64,000 nucleotides of DNA from Stenopsyche tienmushanensis (Eukaryota > Arthropoda > Insecta > Trichoptera > Stenopsychidae), in the NCBI GenBank assembly GCA_008973525.1, contig WACJ01000453.1, positions 1-64,000 of the forward strand, in the 5' to 3' direction. Positions within the stretch are counted from its first letter, which is position 1; every line of letters begins with the position of its first letter. Below the pieces are notes generated by a model that saw nothing but the letters and a program-made list of their open reading frames with translations, did not search any database and was not told where the DNA came from. This document shows, in pieces, positions 14,601 to 26,139 of this stretch. Made by a program: the position numbers and the translations under genes.

Positions 14601-16306
14601 AAGCACATTGGCTAATGTTTGAAGCAACCAATCACTTTTCATTCAAATTCATTTAATTTGAAGTAGTATATGAAGTTAAGTATTTGAAGTTAAATTGATA
14701 CATTCTTTTGGTATAATAAAAGGCATCCAATCTGCAAAAATATCTCTTCGTTTGAATTACCTGATCATGGAAATACGCCGCTGAGCATAATCGGTCAATA
14801 AATCACACTTGGGTTTTTTCGTTTTGTTAATGGCCTGCAGGCCCTCATTGTTTGTGTTTATCCAACAAACGGTTGGCCATTTCGCAAAAAAAATCCGTTT
14901 TCCCATCGTCCTGTAAAAAATATTTCAATCACATTTGAAGTGCTATTGATAAAATATTGGCACTTTCGGAAAACAATGGATTTTTTCGTTGTTTTCAAAT
15001 TTCATGCATATTTTATGGTTCATGTGGGGTGATGACTGTCTGCTGCGGAAATGTGAAATATTTTATGTCTTGTATGTAGCCTTTGTGGTTGCGGAATGAT
15101 TGAAAAAGTTTAAAGCCTCTCGTGATGAAAGATTCAGTAAAGGCAAACTTTCTGGATGCTGGTTTAACGACAGAAATTCTTAGCACTTTGTATTCACAAT
15201 TTATAAACAAATACTAAATTGTGTTTTGATCAAAATATATTGTCATGGTATATGCAAAACTTTCCTCGCTAAAAAAATAATCATACACTCATTAAACGTT
15301 TAAAGAATGTTATGCACATTTTATTAGATAAAGTGGAAAGAAATTATTTTTTTAAAGATGATGCTATGATATCAGTTTGTTCCTGGTCGATTTTATTTTT
15401 AAGCATGGTTAATCACTACGTTGTTCTCATGTAAAAAAATATCTTACGAATATAGAGAAACATGTTAAAGCTTCATAAAGGCCAAAGGTTATGAAAAAAA
15501 AAAATAATGTGTAGATAAAGACGAAATGAAATCAGGAAGATTCCTTAAATTTTATGACGATGTCCTTAATTTGTCAGTAAGAACTCCAAAGAAACATTAA
15601 TGAATTATCGGCATAACATAGTCTTTCCTAACTAAATTTGAATAAAAATAGTCTCAAGAGACTTCAGAGAAAAATTTCGACAAGGAATTAGGGATCCGTA
15701 CAAACTTTCCCTAACAAGGAACTGAATTATATCTGAAATATATTTTTTTTAGCTTTTTACAGAGCATACTAGTTATTAAAACTTCAGCAGATTGTCATAG
15801 CAGAAATAAATTAAACAGTGTGTTAAGGATCATCTAGAAAAAAATGAAGAAGCTTCGTATGAGTCTCCTTGTTTTTATTCGATTCTTATATTTCGAATCT
15901 TTAAAATATTTATAATTTTTGCTTCATTTGAAGATTTACATAAGTTTTCTTAATCTCAAATTATGCGAACTATCTTATCTTCAAAATCATATATTTATCT
16001 CGGCTTAATTGAGGATATAATATAATAAAATACGTCCTTAGATCATCTGGTTGGGGTTGAAACTAGTTAGTCTTTAATCAATCGTGAGATTTGCAGCAGG
16101 TTGTTTTTAATGAGAATATCTTTGACTTTTGATACCAAAGTAAATTTGGATTCTCTCAAACGTTGGCTTCGTTCGTGTATTTTTTTTTTTTATCAAAATG
16201 TAATAGTATAGAATTTTCTTGGAGCAATTTCTGGTCTTGGCATTTGAACTGAAGGTTCTAATTTATATTTTTAAAAATAATAAAGTGCTGATATTTTTTG
16301 TTGTAA

Positions 16307-16361
16307 TTTTACAGAATGCTGATATTCTGTAAAACTATATATAGTTTTGGTGCATCAAAAC
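16307..16361. repeat. two consecutive perfect hairpins
   Basis: TTTTACAGAAT at 16307-16317 pairs perfectly with ATTCTGTAAAA at 16324-16334 across a 6-nt loop. It is followed by CTATATATAG and then AGTTTTG/CAAAACT across a GTGCAT loop (about 16343-16362). The stems are too short for a typical microRNA precursor; this may be a relic of transposon ends. Confidence 0.6.
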
Positions 16362-18710
16362 TTCTAATTTTTCCAAATCTGTACATTTCATTATAAATTA
16401 TTAAATTAGTATTGAAAATACGATTTAATGAGTAATTCCCATTTACTATCGATTTTTATTGAAATTGTCTTATGATGTTGATTTTTAAATGTAAAGTTAT
16501 GTAAGATTAGACAATATTAAACAACCGCTGAGCTTACGGAGAAGCACAAATTTTCAAAATGCATTATGTATTAATATTTTTAAAAAAAAATTACAGAGTA
16601 ATCCATACAGAGAGCTCTGCAATTTAATATATACTCTTAAATGAAGAATGTTTTTTTTATACTTAATATCATTTAAGGCTGCTCAAAGTATAAGTAATTA
16701 ATTTAAAAATATAATATGCATATTTCAACGTTTCCCGGATGTGAAAAACTAGGTCACTCGTACTGTGCATAATCCCTATGTAATCCTTTTTTGAGATTCA
16801 ATTTGTAATTTTGTGTTGCATTGTGCATGATGTTCTTCGAAATCCGACGCAAAAGTGGAATTTTAAATATTATCTTTTGGCTTACGAGTATGTCATGTTA
16901 TATATAGAGACTGTATTTATTGAGTAAAAAGACTGGATGTCAAGATATATATATATTTAAATAACTATCTATAATTTGAATATGAAATTATTTTTTATAA
17001 CTGTGTTAAATACGGGGTGAGGCAGGGACATTACCTTATTTTAAAAATGAACAACACCAACAGTATTAGAAGATATCGTTCAATTATTTTTTCCATGACA
17101 TAGAACTACATTTAAAGTTTATATTTACTATATTTAAAAAAAATGACAAGGCTATTTATGAGTGATTTGTGGCAAAAATGAAAATATCATTTTAAAAAAA
17201 TCACGCATTAATTTCTTAAGGATAAAAAATTAATTTAATACATTTTTTTTAAAAATAATCCCTATAAATTATGAATCATGTTTTTTTTCTTTTTGCAGGT
17301 AATTTCCATTTTCATACTTATCTTATGCAGAATAATAAACGAGTGAGTAAAAGACAATGTTTATATGATATGGTTATACCATCAAATTTACCCTTCATTA
17401 TTATTTCAAAATAGGGATAAATTTTAGTCAGAAAATAATATGGGTTTTAAAAGGCTTTTTATCTATTATATATCAATTTATTTCACGTTAGAATTTATGT
17501 TAGAAAGCGTAAAAAAGTTTGTATTTTATATTGATTTATAATTTTAAATTTCTGTTATATTAATCACGTAATTTATTTAAATTTATATATAGGGGCAAAT
17601 ACGTTTATTTTAGGTGTGTTTTTTATTTCAAACATATATTTTGTCGGTGTCTGAACAATTGAAATTCAGTTTGGATTCCAAGCATGCTTTTTGGGTATAA
17701 AATTTATTTATTTATACAGTATATGTGCGTTTGAGCTTATATGTCTGTCTGAATCCTTTTTTTTTTTTTGGTTTAACAGCCACGCACAATATAATGAAGG
17801 CATTAGTTTGAATGGTCGAAAGCGTTACAATGGTCACCCATATTCCACCCCTGAATAGATTTAAACTAAATTCGTCCCCGGGGGTAGAATAAATATTTTG
17901 GAAAACATGAAATGAGAATGATAAATGTTAGAATATATCGAATGGGACTTGTAAGTGCGAACGATGCTCATGCAGGGCAATAATTTTCGCGCGTAATACA
18001 CAACGGGGTCCGGTGCTAAATTCCTGCACGCGATTGCTACAAATTTATCGTCCATTTGAACACATAGTATCTTAGATCCTGTTCGAAAATAAAGTATAAT
18101 GGTGGATGGGAAGGACGCGAAAGCGACTCGCAGATTATATATCCATTAAATTTACTTTTGTTAAAGTCTCCGGGCAATTTATTGCGGGAGGCGCGCACTT
18201 GTAAAGAATGTCATATTGTGTAGGCACAAACTTGCACGATGTTGCGAAATTGAATTCTTTCCGTCTTCCGGTGTTACACGTCGGGATAGAGGAAATGCGG
18301 GAAGACGGAAGCGAGATCGTATGTACGGTGGACCAGTCTGTTTCTGTTCGGGGAAATGAACTGATATCCCAAGGGAAACTAGCTCTAGTCTATATCTCAT
18401 CATTCAAGAAGAGCACATCTAATTCTCCACCACCTAGTCACTTTCTTGTACCGAGCAAGTTTCGCTGTGGTTGACCTATTTCCTGTTTATTGACACGAAT
18501 CTCTTGTGCATATAATCCAAGGTGCTGTTCACGGCGATAGCATTAATGAAGCTCCTAAAATGCAATTAAACAACATTACCACTTGAACTCAATTACTATT
18601 GGATCATTTCTTGTAATATAGTACCGTACATTTGTTTGAAGTTGCACATGTAGAATATTGCAAAAATATATCAATATATACAGCCTTGATTGGAAGTACA
18701 TCTCGGCTTC

Positions 18711-18752
18711 GTATAACACAGTCATATGATTCGACATAAATCCGTGTTATAC
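18711..18752. repeat. inverted repeat GTATAACAC/GTGTTATAC
   Basis: Nine perfectly complementary bases flank a 24-nt spacer, preceded by CTTC. A similar arrangement with ACCTCGTATA arms occurs at 21175-21208. The CTCGTATAACAC-like wording recalls ends of pogo/Tigger-type elements, but that assignment is from memory and uncertain. Confidence 0.4.
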
Positions 18753-19169
18753 ATGGTTTAAAGTTCATACAAAAATAGTCTTACGTTCCAAGAAATATGG
18801 ACATTTGTTAATATATTAAGCAATCGTAAATGTGTTGCTGTTATCGCCAAACGAATTGATATAGGTATGAATTGAAATGATGACGTTTGTTTTGATCCGC
18901 ATCACGGCATAGTCCATCGAAGACCAATCGCTTGGCAAGTACATAGCAAATCAACGGTTGCTATGTTTTATATACTTTAGTAACCACCAGACCAATATGC
19001 ACATCAGCTAAACGTCTCCCATAAAAAAATATACATACACCAACAATACACTTGGGTCTATTTTTATGCGGATCTTTTTTTATGCAATTTTGAAGTTATG
19101 CGATTTTCAAATGTAATGGATATTATCCATCATTTTTATATGTATTTCAAGTATTTTTTTTATGCGAAT

Positions 19170-19555
19170 GCGCATAAAAAAATCTCAAATACACCGGGTC
19201 ATCCATATTTAGAACATACAAATGTGAAAGTAGTGTTTCTTCCACCCAACATGACATGCTTAATTCAGCCACTAGATCAGGACCTCATTTCCACTTATCA
19301 TCTCAGATAACTCCACACACTTTAAATACTTGTTGGAAAGCTATTTGGCCCGAATGTGTTATAGATGGCGAAATAGTAAATACTTCCACATTGTTATCTC
19401 AAATCAGCTTTGATACATTTTCTCAAAATGATGTTGATGAATTGCTTGAGGATATTCCATTGAATGACTATGATATTCTTGGTTCGATTTTACATGGCAG
19501 CGTAGAAATAGAAGATGATATTAAAATAGAAAAACCTCCTGCCACCTTACTCTAA
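19170..19555 (+). pseudogene. pogo/Tigger-like transposase fragment, catalytic-core C-terminus
   Basis: The first frame (to 19310) gives N-T-P-G-H-P, then VKVVFLPPNMTCLIQPLDQ, the segment around the second and third catalytic acidic residues of pogo/jerky-type transposases (usual form NAPGHP...LPPNTTSLIQPLDQG). The glycine after LDQ is changed to D and the frame ends ten codons beyond LDQ. A frameshift moves the homology to the frame ending at 19555, with LNTCWKAIWPECV matching the conserved tail region and a run of acidic residues. Everything upstream of NTPGHP, including the HTH domains and the first catalytic aspartate, is gone. It cannot encode an active enzyme. Confidence 0.85.
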
Positions 19556-19666
19556 AGATTATAGAAGAGGCTAGTCAACTTTGCAATAACTTAAAAAAAT
19601 CTATTTATTGTACATGACTCAAATTCTGAAAGAGCTTTAATATTTCAACGGAAGCTTAAGAATTGC

Positions 19667-19918
19667 ATGTCTCCATATCGCGAACTGCGTAAAAAATTAA
19701 TGGTTAAATCGTGGCAAAGCTTAATCATCGATTATATTTCTAATAAGACGATTTCAACACAGAAGGATGACGAAATTAAGAACAATTCTAATTGTAAGGA
19801 GCCTTTGCCTTCAATATCTGTATGTAAAGAACTAGTTATTTCATCCAGTAATTTGGGCCAAGTTCATAAATCATGCCAATCATCTTTTAGTGATGATAGT
19901 TCTGATATATGTTCATAA
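19667..19918 (+). pseudogene. C-terminal tail of the same transposase
   Basis: This 83-codon frame continues the transposase after another interruption. MSPYRELRKK matches the conserved SPYxExY-like block near the end of Tigger/pogo transposases. It is followed by QSLIIDYI, which sits where this family carries a PCNA-binding box (Q-x-x-I-x-x-F/Y-F/Y); the last aromatic is replaced by I. The remainder is Ser/Asp-rich and ends FSDDSSDICS, typical of the unstructured acidic tail. Non-functional remnant. Confidence 0.7.
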
Positions 19919-21174
19919 ATATATATGCTGTCTGATAATAATAAATTGTATGATTAACTTTTTATGCGATTTTTGGTACATTTTATTACATTGATTTGAA
20001 GTTATGCGAATTTTAAAAATAATGGAACCTATCACCCATTTTTGTATGTACTTGAAGTTTTTTATGCGACTCCCTGTGGAACGTATCTATCGCATGAAAA
20101 CAGACCCAATTGTACATGTAGTATGCCTATGTTATTTGCACAAGTGCAAACAATAAGTCGATACATTTTTATTATAATCAGATAAACGGTATGGCAGTGC
20201 ATAAAATACGAACAAACAAACATTGATTTTTTTATATTAAAAATATAATTGTTATACAAAAAATAATGCTGCAAATTTAATGTGTTTTACAAAAAGAAGT
20301 ATAATATTGCATAAATGATAACAATTTCTCAGTTATTGGATAGTTTGGATAATAATATTAAAACAGAGAATTTAAAATTTATCAATATGACATAAAAAAT
20401 AATATATCTGATTTCCAAAATTTATTATCATAATGAATGTTGACTTTGAAGTGTTTGTTACTATTACATTATTGGATATCAAAGAAGATAGCAATATTTA
20501 AACTCAAATATACCATTTTGTCGCTAATTATGGATGGAATTTAACAATTATTGTAAAATAAAATTTCAATGAAAATTCGTCAATTCTATAAAAATATAAT
20601 ATATAAAAAGATTAAGGACCTTAATAATGGTTATGACCAGGGATTAGTGGATAGCTTAGTAAGGCAGCACAATAGAAGAATTTCAATTGGCATTATTAGG
20701 AGAGGTCTTATCACAGTTGAGTGGAAAAGATGAAGAGTTTGAAAGAGATCGGTTTCTTTGGTCATATATTCATTAGAGTTAAAAACCTAGAATTAAAAAA
20801 ATACGGAATAACTTTCCATGATGTCAATTTTTGGCTCATTGAAGAATATCAATAAACGCAATGATTTTTATATCTTTATGAGAAACTTTAATCATTTATC
20901 ATATGATGTACGATAATTCATTTATATTTGAAAGAGTTGGCAGGGTTTGCGAAATGCATGTTGGCAGCATACGAGTAATTGGCAATTACTTACTTGATAA
21001 ATGCGATTAGATTTTGGCTAGAATGTTACTTCTGCCAAATATTTATTGCTTTGTATTAAATTTTGAATTAATAGGAACAAATCAGATTATATTTGCAGTC
21101 AATTTATGCACACATATTTCGTAAAAAATAAGCTGTATCAGCTTTTTAATAGACTTTTTTAATTTAAAGCGTAT

Positions 21175-21208
21175 ACCTCGTATAGCACGAATTTATTTTA
21201 TACGAGGT
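21175..21208. repeat. inverted repeat ACCTCGTATA/TATACGAGGT
   Basis: Ten perfectly complementary bases flank a 14-nt spacer containing GCACGAATTTATT. It resembles the 18711-18752 inverted repeat and might be a fragment of a transposon end. No partner end was located. Confidence 0.45.
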
Positions 21209-24200
21209 TTTTGCGGAAAATGAGACCGAAGGGTACTTGATATTAAACATTAGACTGTCGTAAATAATTTGCATTGTATATTTGATCGGTTGGTCATAAC
21301 GCAAATTGTTCGATCTCAATTTGATTATGCACATTTTAATTATTATTTTGATGCGGATTGCATAATTAGACTTTATGTCACGCAATTAATATTCATGGAT
21401 ACAGTGACTAAAAATTATGTCGCGCTTTGAACGTGTAGTAATTGAAGCCAACGCAAAGATTTATTGCACGCACGGCATTTGCATCTAAATGAAAACGTAG
21501 GGGACATTTTGAAGTAATTACATTATTTTTCGTCAGTCAGCCCGAAATATCTAAATTAATACAACGAATCCGATTGATGCTGTGGAGGGGCGAAAAAAAT
21601 CATATTTAGTCGGGAGACCGAAAATTTCCCCCCGCAGAATTTCTCATTCCGAACGATCATTTGAGCTTTGAAAATTCAGAGAGCGTGTGTGAAATTGCTT
21701 CATTACACTTTTAAATATATTAGCACCTGTTTGATTTTTCGTCCGGAAAAAACGTATTGAAAAAAAACGAGGGAGGGAAAAATCGCGAGCCTCCGGGGTA
21801 TAAAGCCTACAAAGCGTACTTACATCCGCGCCAATTTTTCAGATCAACCGAAAGCGACAAACTGTACCAAATCTCTCCAATTTGTTTATAGTGAGATCTC
21901 ATTTTCATCCCCCTTGCTTAGAGAAGAAATAAAACGCTGCATGGGTTCGATTGACTCGAAAATGCGAAACCTTTGGTGCGCGAGACGAATAAATTTGCTT
22001 CAAAAATTTACCACGAAGACAAAGGATTATCGATTAAGACATGGCGAAACTTTAAGCCATTTTACTCGTGTGGTCACAGCTGTGGAGATGTGTCTAAATG
22101 AGTTACATTTTAGAACGGACTACTTAGCAGGAAAGTTTTGTAGTTTCAGAACAGACATTCAGATACATACAGACTTGTCGAATGTATTGCATTTTAAGTC
22201 GTCTGTGGAAATGTTTCTCAAATGGTCTGTTAGTGAAGATAAAAATCAACTAAGCTTTAATGTGAATTTGAACACAATAGCTCGTGAAAATTTATTTAAA
22301 ATGCATTAAAAGCTGCAAAATTGCAAAAATCTGCAGTTTGAACGTTTTTAAAGTACAGGCGTATTTTTATCATATTTTTGATAGTTTAGTAAAATAATTA
22401 GCACGATGCATTTATGCTCTGTAATTTAATCGTGTGAGTTAATTAATACCGTCTATCCTCATTGTAGCTTTCAATTGTTATCTTAGTTACATCACTTCAT
22501 AATTAGAACCCTCGAACATGATGAGTGCACTCTAACTTTATCCACGTTGCACCACATGAAAATATATTCACTAAACTTTTCTAATTAAAAGCAGCATTCG
22601 GAATATGCAAATAACCACAAGCTAAAATAATAAGATTTGCTGCTAATTTAATTTTGATTTTATGAGCTATTTAAAAGATTATTCTGAATTTCATCAGTAT
22701 GATTACTTAAGGGCTGCATTATTATGAATGTATGTAATATATTTAACTTTATTAATTAATAATTGATTCACATTAACTGAGACTTTAATTCGGATTGAAA
22801 ATTTATATTTAATATATTTAGTTGTTTAGTATGATCAAAGGCTTAGAAATACCTTCAATTTATAAGCAAATTGATCGAGTAAAAAATTTAATTCCCTAAG
22901 CATCTTCAATAATTAAAAATCCCGTTTTTAAAAAATGGTATTGAAAAATTGTCAAAATCTATGATATCAAGTTCAATCATTATCACAAATGCTTTCGAAA
23001 TAATACTACATTTAGAGGCAAAAAGAGGATTTTCATCATTTAATATCATATTTTCAGACAAAGAGGATGTAATATTTTTGTGATGTGAAATGTGATTCAA
23101 CTAGGAGAAAAAATAGTGGATTAAAAACAATTAATTTTTGGGGATGATTTGGAATGAATATAGATTATTTTTGCTTTTATAAATTTAAGCTTTGTTTCAA
23201 AGTCCAAAGTTATTACTTTAATAAATCCACAATAAGCCTTTATAAATGTAAATTTGATTTGTAGTATGTTATCACATTTTAAAGCATCAGAATGATAAGC
23301 TCATATGAAAGCTGCATTCAATATATAAATGTATTCAATCTCTTGTTCCATGTAGACGTTCCTCAAGGAGTGATTTGGTATTGGCAATTTTCTAATAGAG
23401 TGCACAAAAGCGGGTTGTTTATGTGGCTTGCATCTCATGCCAGTTGTCTACCCCTTTGTTGTAAGTGATTTAGAATTCTGGTTTAGTTTTGTATTGGTTT
23501 GTCTGGAGTCTCAGTGGGCCGCTCCTGGATCGATTCGAAGACATTTATGTCGCAGCAGATCTGCTTTGTTGTCTGTGTTGCAGCTAACACGCCAGGCCCA
23601 CCTGAGGGAAGAACTTGCCCCCGCGCTATCACCGGGGAATCCTCCACCACCCTTTTACTACACTTTGATTTACTTTCGGATGCACCAGAATATTCAACTA
23701 GAAAACACAGCTCTGTAATCTTCTTTTATGTTGGCGCACATATTCTTCTTTTTCTTGCGGTAAACAACGACTCTTTTTACGAGTGAGGAAGAAAGCAGGA
23801 CGGCGAGAAATTCAATACTATTACATCGGGTCAGTGGCACCTCCTGATTAAATAAATGCACAGTTTTAAATATACTTTTGGATTAAATTGTCATCTTTCT
23901 GAAATAATTAAACTGATTATTGATTGATTAACAGCTACGCAAAGTGCTAACGACGATATATCGCTGCATATGCGATGGCGTTCTATTATTCGCATTGTGA
24001 AAGAATTTTCTCTCAAAATAACTTTAGAGAATGTTATACTCTTATGAAGCTCTTTTTTAATAGGTAATTCTAAGTATAATAGCGTTAAAGTATCGCTGTA
24101 AAAAAGATCTTAATTAGTATAATCGACTAAATATGGAATGAAATGTAGTAAAATAAGGTCCAATCACAATACATTTATCAGCGGATCTGTGATATAATTG

Positions 24201-24640
24201 ACTGTGATTTTTTCAATTCATTTTGTCCAGTATTATACCAATTATATTGCATAGCATCCTGTATATTTTTATTATTCAAGCGTTCTCACGGACACACCTA
24301 TAAATAAACAAACAAAATAATTTCGGAAAATCTAAACTTTTATTAATATGCAACATATTGTTATGGCATGTTTGCACTGCGGCAAAATTAATATTTTATA
24401 TACAGGAAAAGGAGATTACAGTCTTTAACATTTTAGCGGTACACAGCGGGAAACTGTAATCTTCATTTTGCACATGAACAGCGGGAGTCAAATTTCAAAG
24501 ATTTAGCCCAATATCATTTACCTTAATATCGCACACCTACTGTTGAAACCTCTTTGTCTAGACTTGTTGATAAACAATAGAATATCAGGGATAGGGGTGT
24601 ATTTTGAAAACTTATACGATTTAAGTATAAACAAGTAGGT

Positions 24641-24673
24641 CGTTTCGTTTCGTTTCGATTTCTTTCGTTTCGA
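24641..24673. repeat. (TTTCG)n microsatellite
   Basis: CGTTTCGTTTCGTTTCG followed by imperfect units (ATTTCTTTCG, TTTCG), about six units in all. Directly readable. Confidence 0.85.
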
Positions 24674-25473
24674 GACTTAATTGTTTAAAAATAATGTGCT
24701 ATGGCGCGTTGGCTGTATGAAATTAATTTTAAAAAGGCGACGAAATTTTCGCTTAAAAAATATTAAAAAGGCAATGAAAAAGCACGTCTAGACTCATCGT
24801 CTTCTCAGGACGAATTATCAAATCGGCCAACTTATCGCTGGGACTTTTTTCCTCTTTTTCTTCGGAGGAAAGTTATTGTCGGTGCTTGGGCGTAATCCAG
24901 TACTGGATGGCCGATAAGGTGAATCTCGAAATACCGAAGAGAATAATAAGTAACACTCTTGATACTTCAAGGCTGCGGAGGAGATAACGGAGGCTTTTGG
25001 ATTGGCTCTAGTTTATTTGTAAACACGTGTAGACATAATAGGATAAGCAATATGGGATATCTTATGCAATGTGTTTTGGGACCTAGATATTTTTGTTTTG
25101 TGTACTGAATCGCGACCATCTGAAGAATTGTTTATATTATACTTGTAAAGTGGGATTTTATGTGTTTATTTACACGTGTGCTCTAGATTCTCATAATAAT
25201 AGGGACTGAAAAGATGTATGACGTAGATTTTATACTTGTGGTCGTTAAAATTTTTTGCCTCGTTCGTATGAAAATTATCAAGCCTTCAACCCCGTTTTCA
25301 TATGAGGCAACAAGGTTTTTCAAATTTAATTGAACAAAAACAGAGTAAAATTTCTGTACATGCTCTAAATTGGACTCTATGTTAAAGCACAATGTTGATA
25401 ATAACGTATCCTTAAAGATAAATAACACATCGTTCAATAAGTTCATTGGATTCTACTTTTTTTCTACCATATA

Positions 25474-26135
25474 CACTCAAACATTTTTTTGTGCGACTTT
25501 TTTATGCAATTTCAAAGTTATGCGGTTTTTTTAAAGCGATTTTTTATTTATTTTTTTATTTCAGATTTATGTCAAAATTTATTTTTTAACTAATTAAAAA
25601 ATAAATAAAACTGACAAAATAAGGTCAAAAAATGACTTGGCTGAATTTTTTTTAAACAGTCGCCATTTTGTGATTTTTTTTTTTGAGTTAGGGACTATAG
25701 TGACGTCTTTACTGATTATGAATTTTATTGTTGGAAAGAAAAAAATATACACAGAACAATAATGACATTGACTCTGGGTATACTTTTTCTTCCGAAGAAG
25801 AGAGCGATTTTGAGTCATATCGAAAATCGCATGGAAAATTATCATACAGTGATAATAGTTTGTAATTAAAACAATTAGTATTTCTCTAGTAGATGTCTGG
25901 CATTTGAAATGTCAGATCTCAGACATCATTGAAATTTTACCAATGATGCAAGACGTTCTTTAAATGTTACCAAAAGTGTTTTGATTGCCTATTTTTTCAT
26001 TAACTTTTTTATGCGATTTTGGATATATTTTATAAAGCTGTTTCAAAGTTGTGCGGTTTTTAAAATCCTTGAAACTAATTTTCAATTTTTCCATGTAAGT
26101 CATAACTTTATTGTGCGATTTTCCGCGTGTATGTG
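25474..26135 (+). mobile_element. non-autonomous relative of the 19-kb pogo/Tigger-like element
   Basis: The left end CACTCAAACATTTTTTTGTG, followed by a TTTTTTATGCAATTT, CAAAGTTATGCGGTTTT pattern, aligns base for base with the left end of 19049-20112. The right subterminal region (TTAACTTTTTTATGCGATTTTGG and AAAGTTGTGCGGTTTT) aligns with its right end. TA flanks the proposed start (25472-25473) and end (26136-26137). Between them is a short acidic coding relic on the + strand near 25755-25860 (SSEEESDFES), plausibly the transposase tail, and a 12-bp hairpin at 25578-25605. The exact right boundary is uncertain by a few bases. Confidence 0.72.
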
Positions 26136-26139
26136 TATT

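Larger units (their letters stand above)
8671..19048. other. 10 kb without a recognised gene
   Basis: AT-rich DNA with scattered GC-richer islands at about 10845-10985, 12655-12970 and 18180-18475. Frames inside the islands (110 codons on the minus strand at 12645-12977; 88 codons at 18208-18474) carry no recognisable domain. Paired hairpins lie at 16307-16361 and inverted repeats at 18711-18752 and 18942-18965. No splice-supported exon was found. Confidence 0.55.
19049..20112 (+). mobile_element. internally deleted pogo/Tigger-like DNA transposon
   Basis: The element is bounded by TA dinucleotides (19047-19048 and 20113-20114). Its ends form terminal inverted repeats of about 23 bp: CACTTGGGTCTATTTTTATG on the left against CAATTGGGTCTGTTTTCATG read from the right. 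Both ends carry subterminal TTATGCGATTTT-type repeats. Inside are C-terminal parts of a DDE_1/pogo-family transposase in three frames, including NTPGHP, VKVVFLPPN and IQPLDQ. The length of 1064 bp against more than 2 kb for family members, with loss of the DNA-binding half, makes it a non-autonomous deletion derivative. Confidence 0.88.
20115..25473. other. 5 kb without a recognised gene
   Basis: AT-rich DNA with an inverted repeat at 21175-21208, a GC-richer island at about 23490-23830 and a pentanucleotide microsatellite at 24641-24673. The 131-codon frame at 21914-22309 is the longest here. It has no recognisable domain, and I cannot tell whether it is coding. Confidence 0.5.

Noticed and set aside
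21914..22309. 131-codon open frame as a gene.
   Set aside because: No recognisable motif; its length is compatible with chance in 64 kb.
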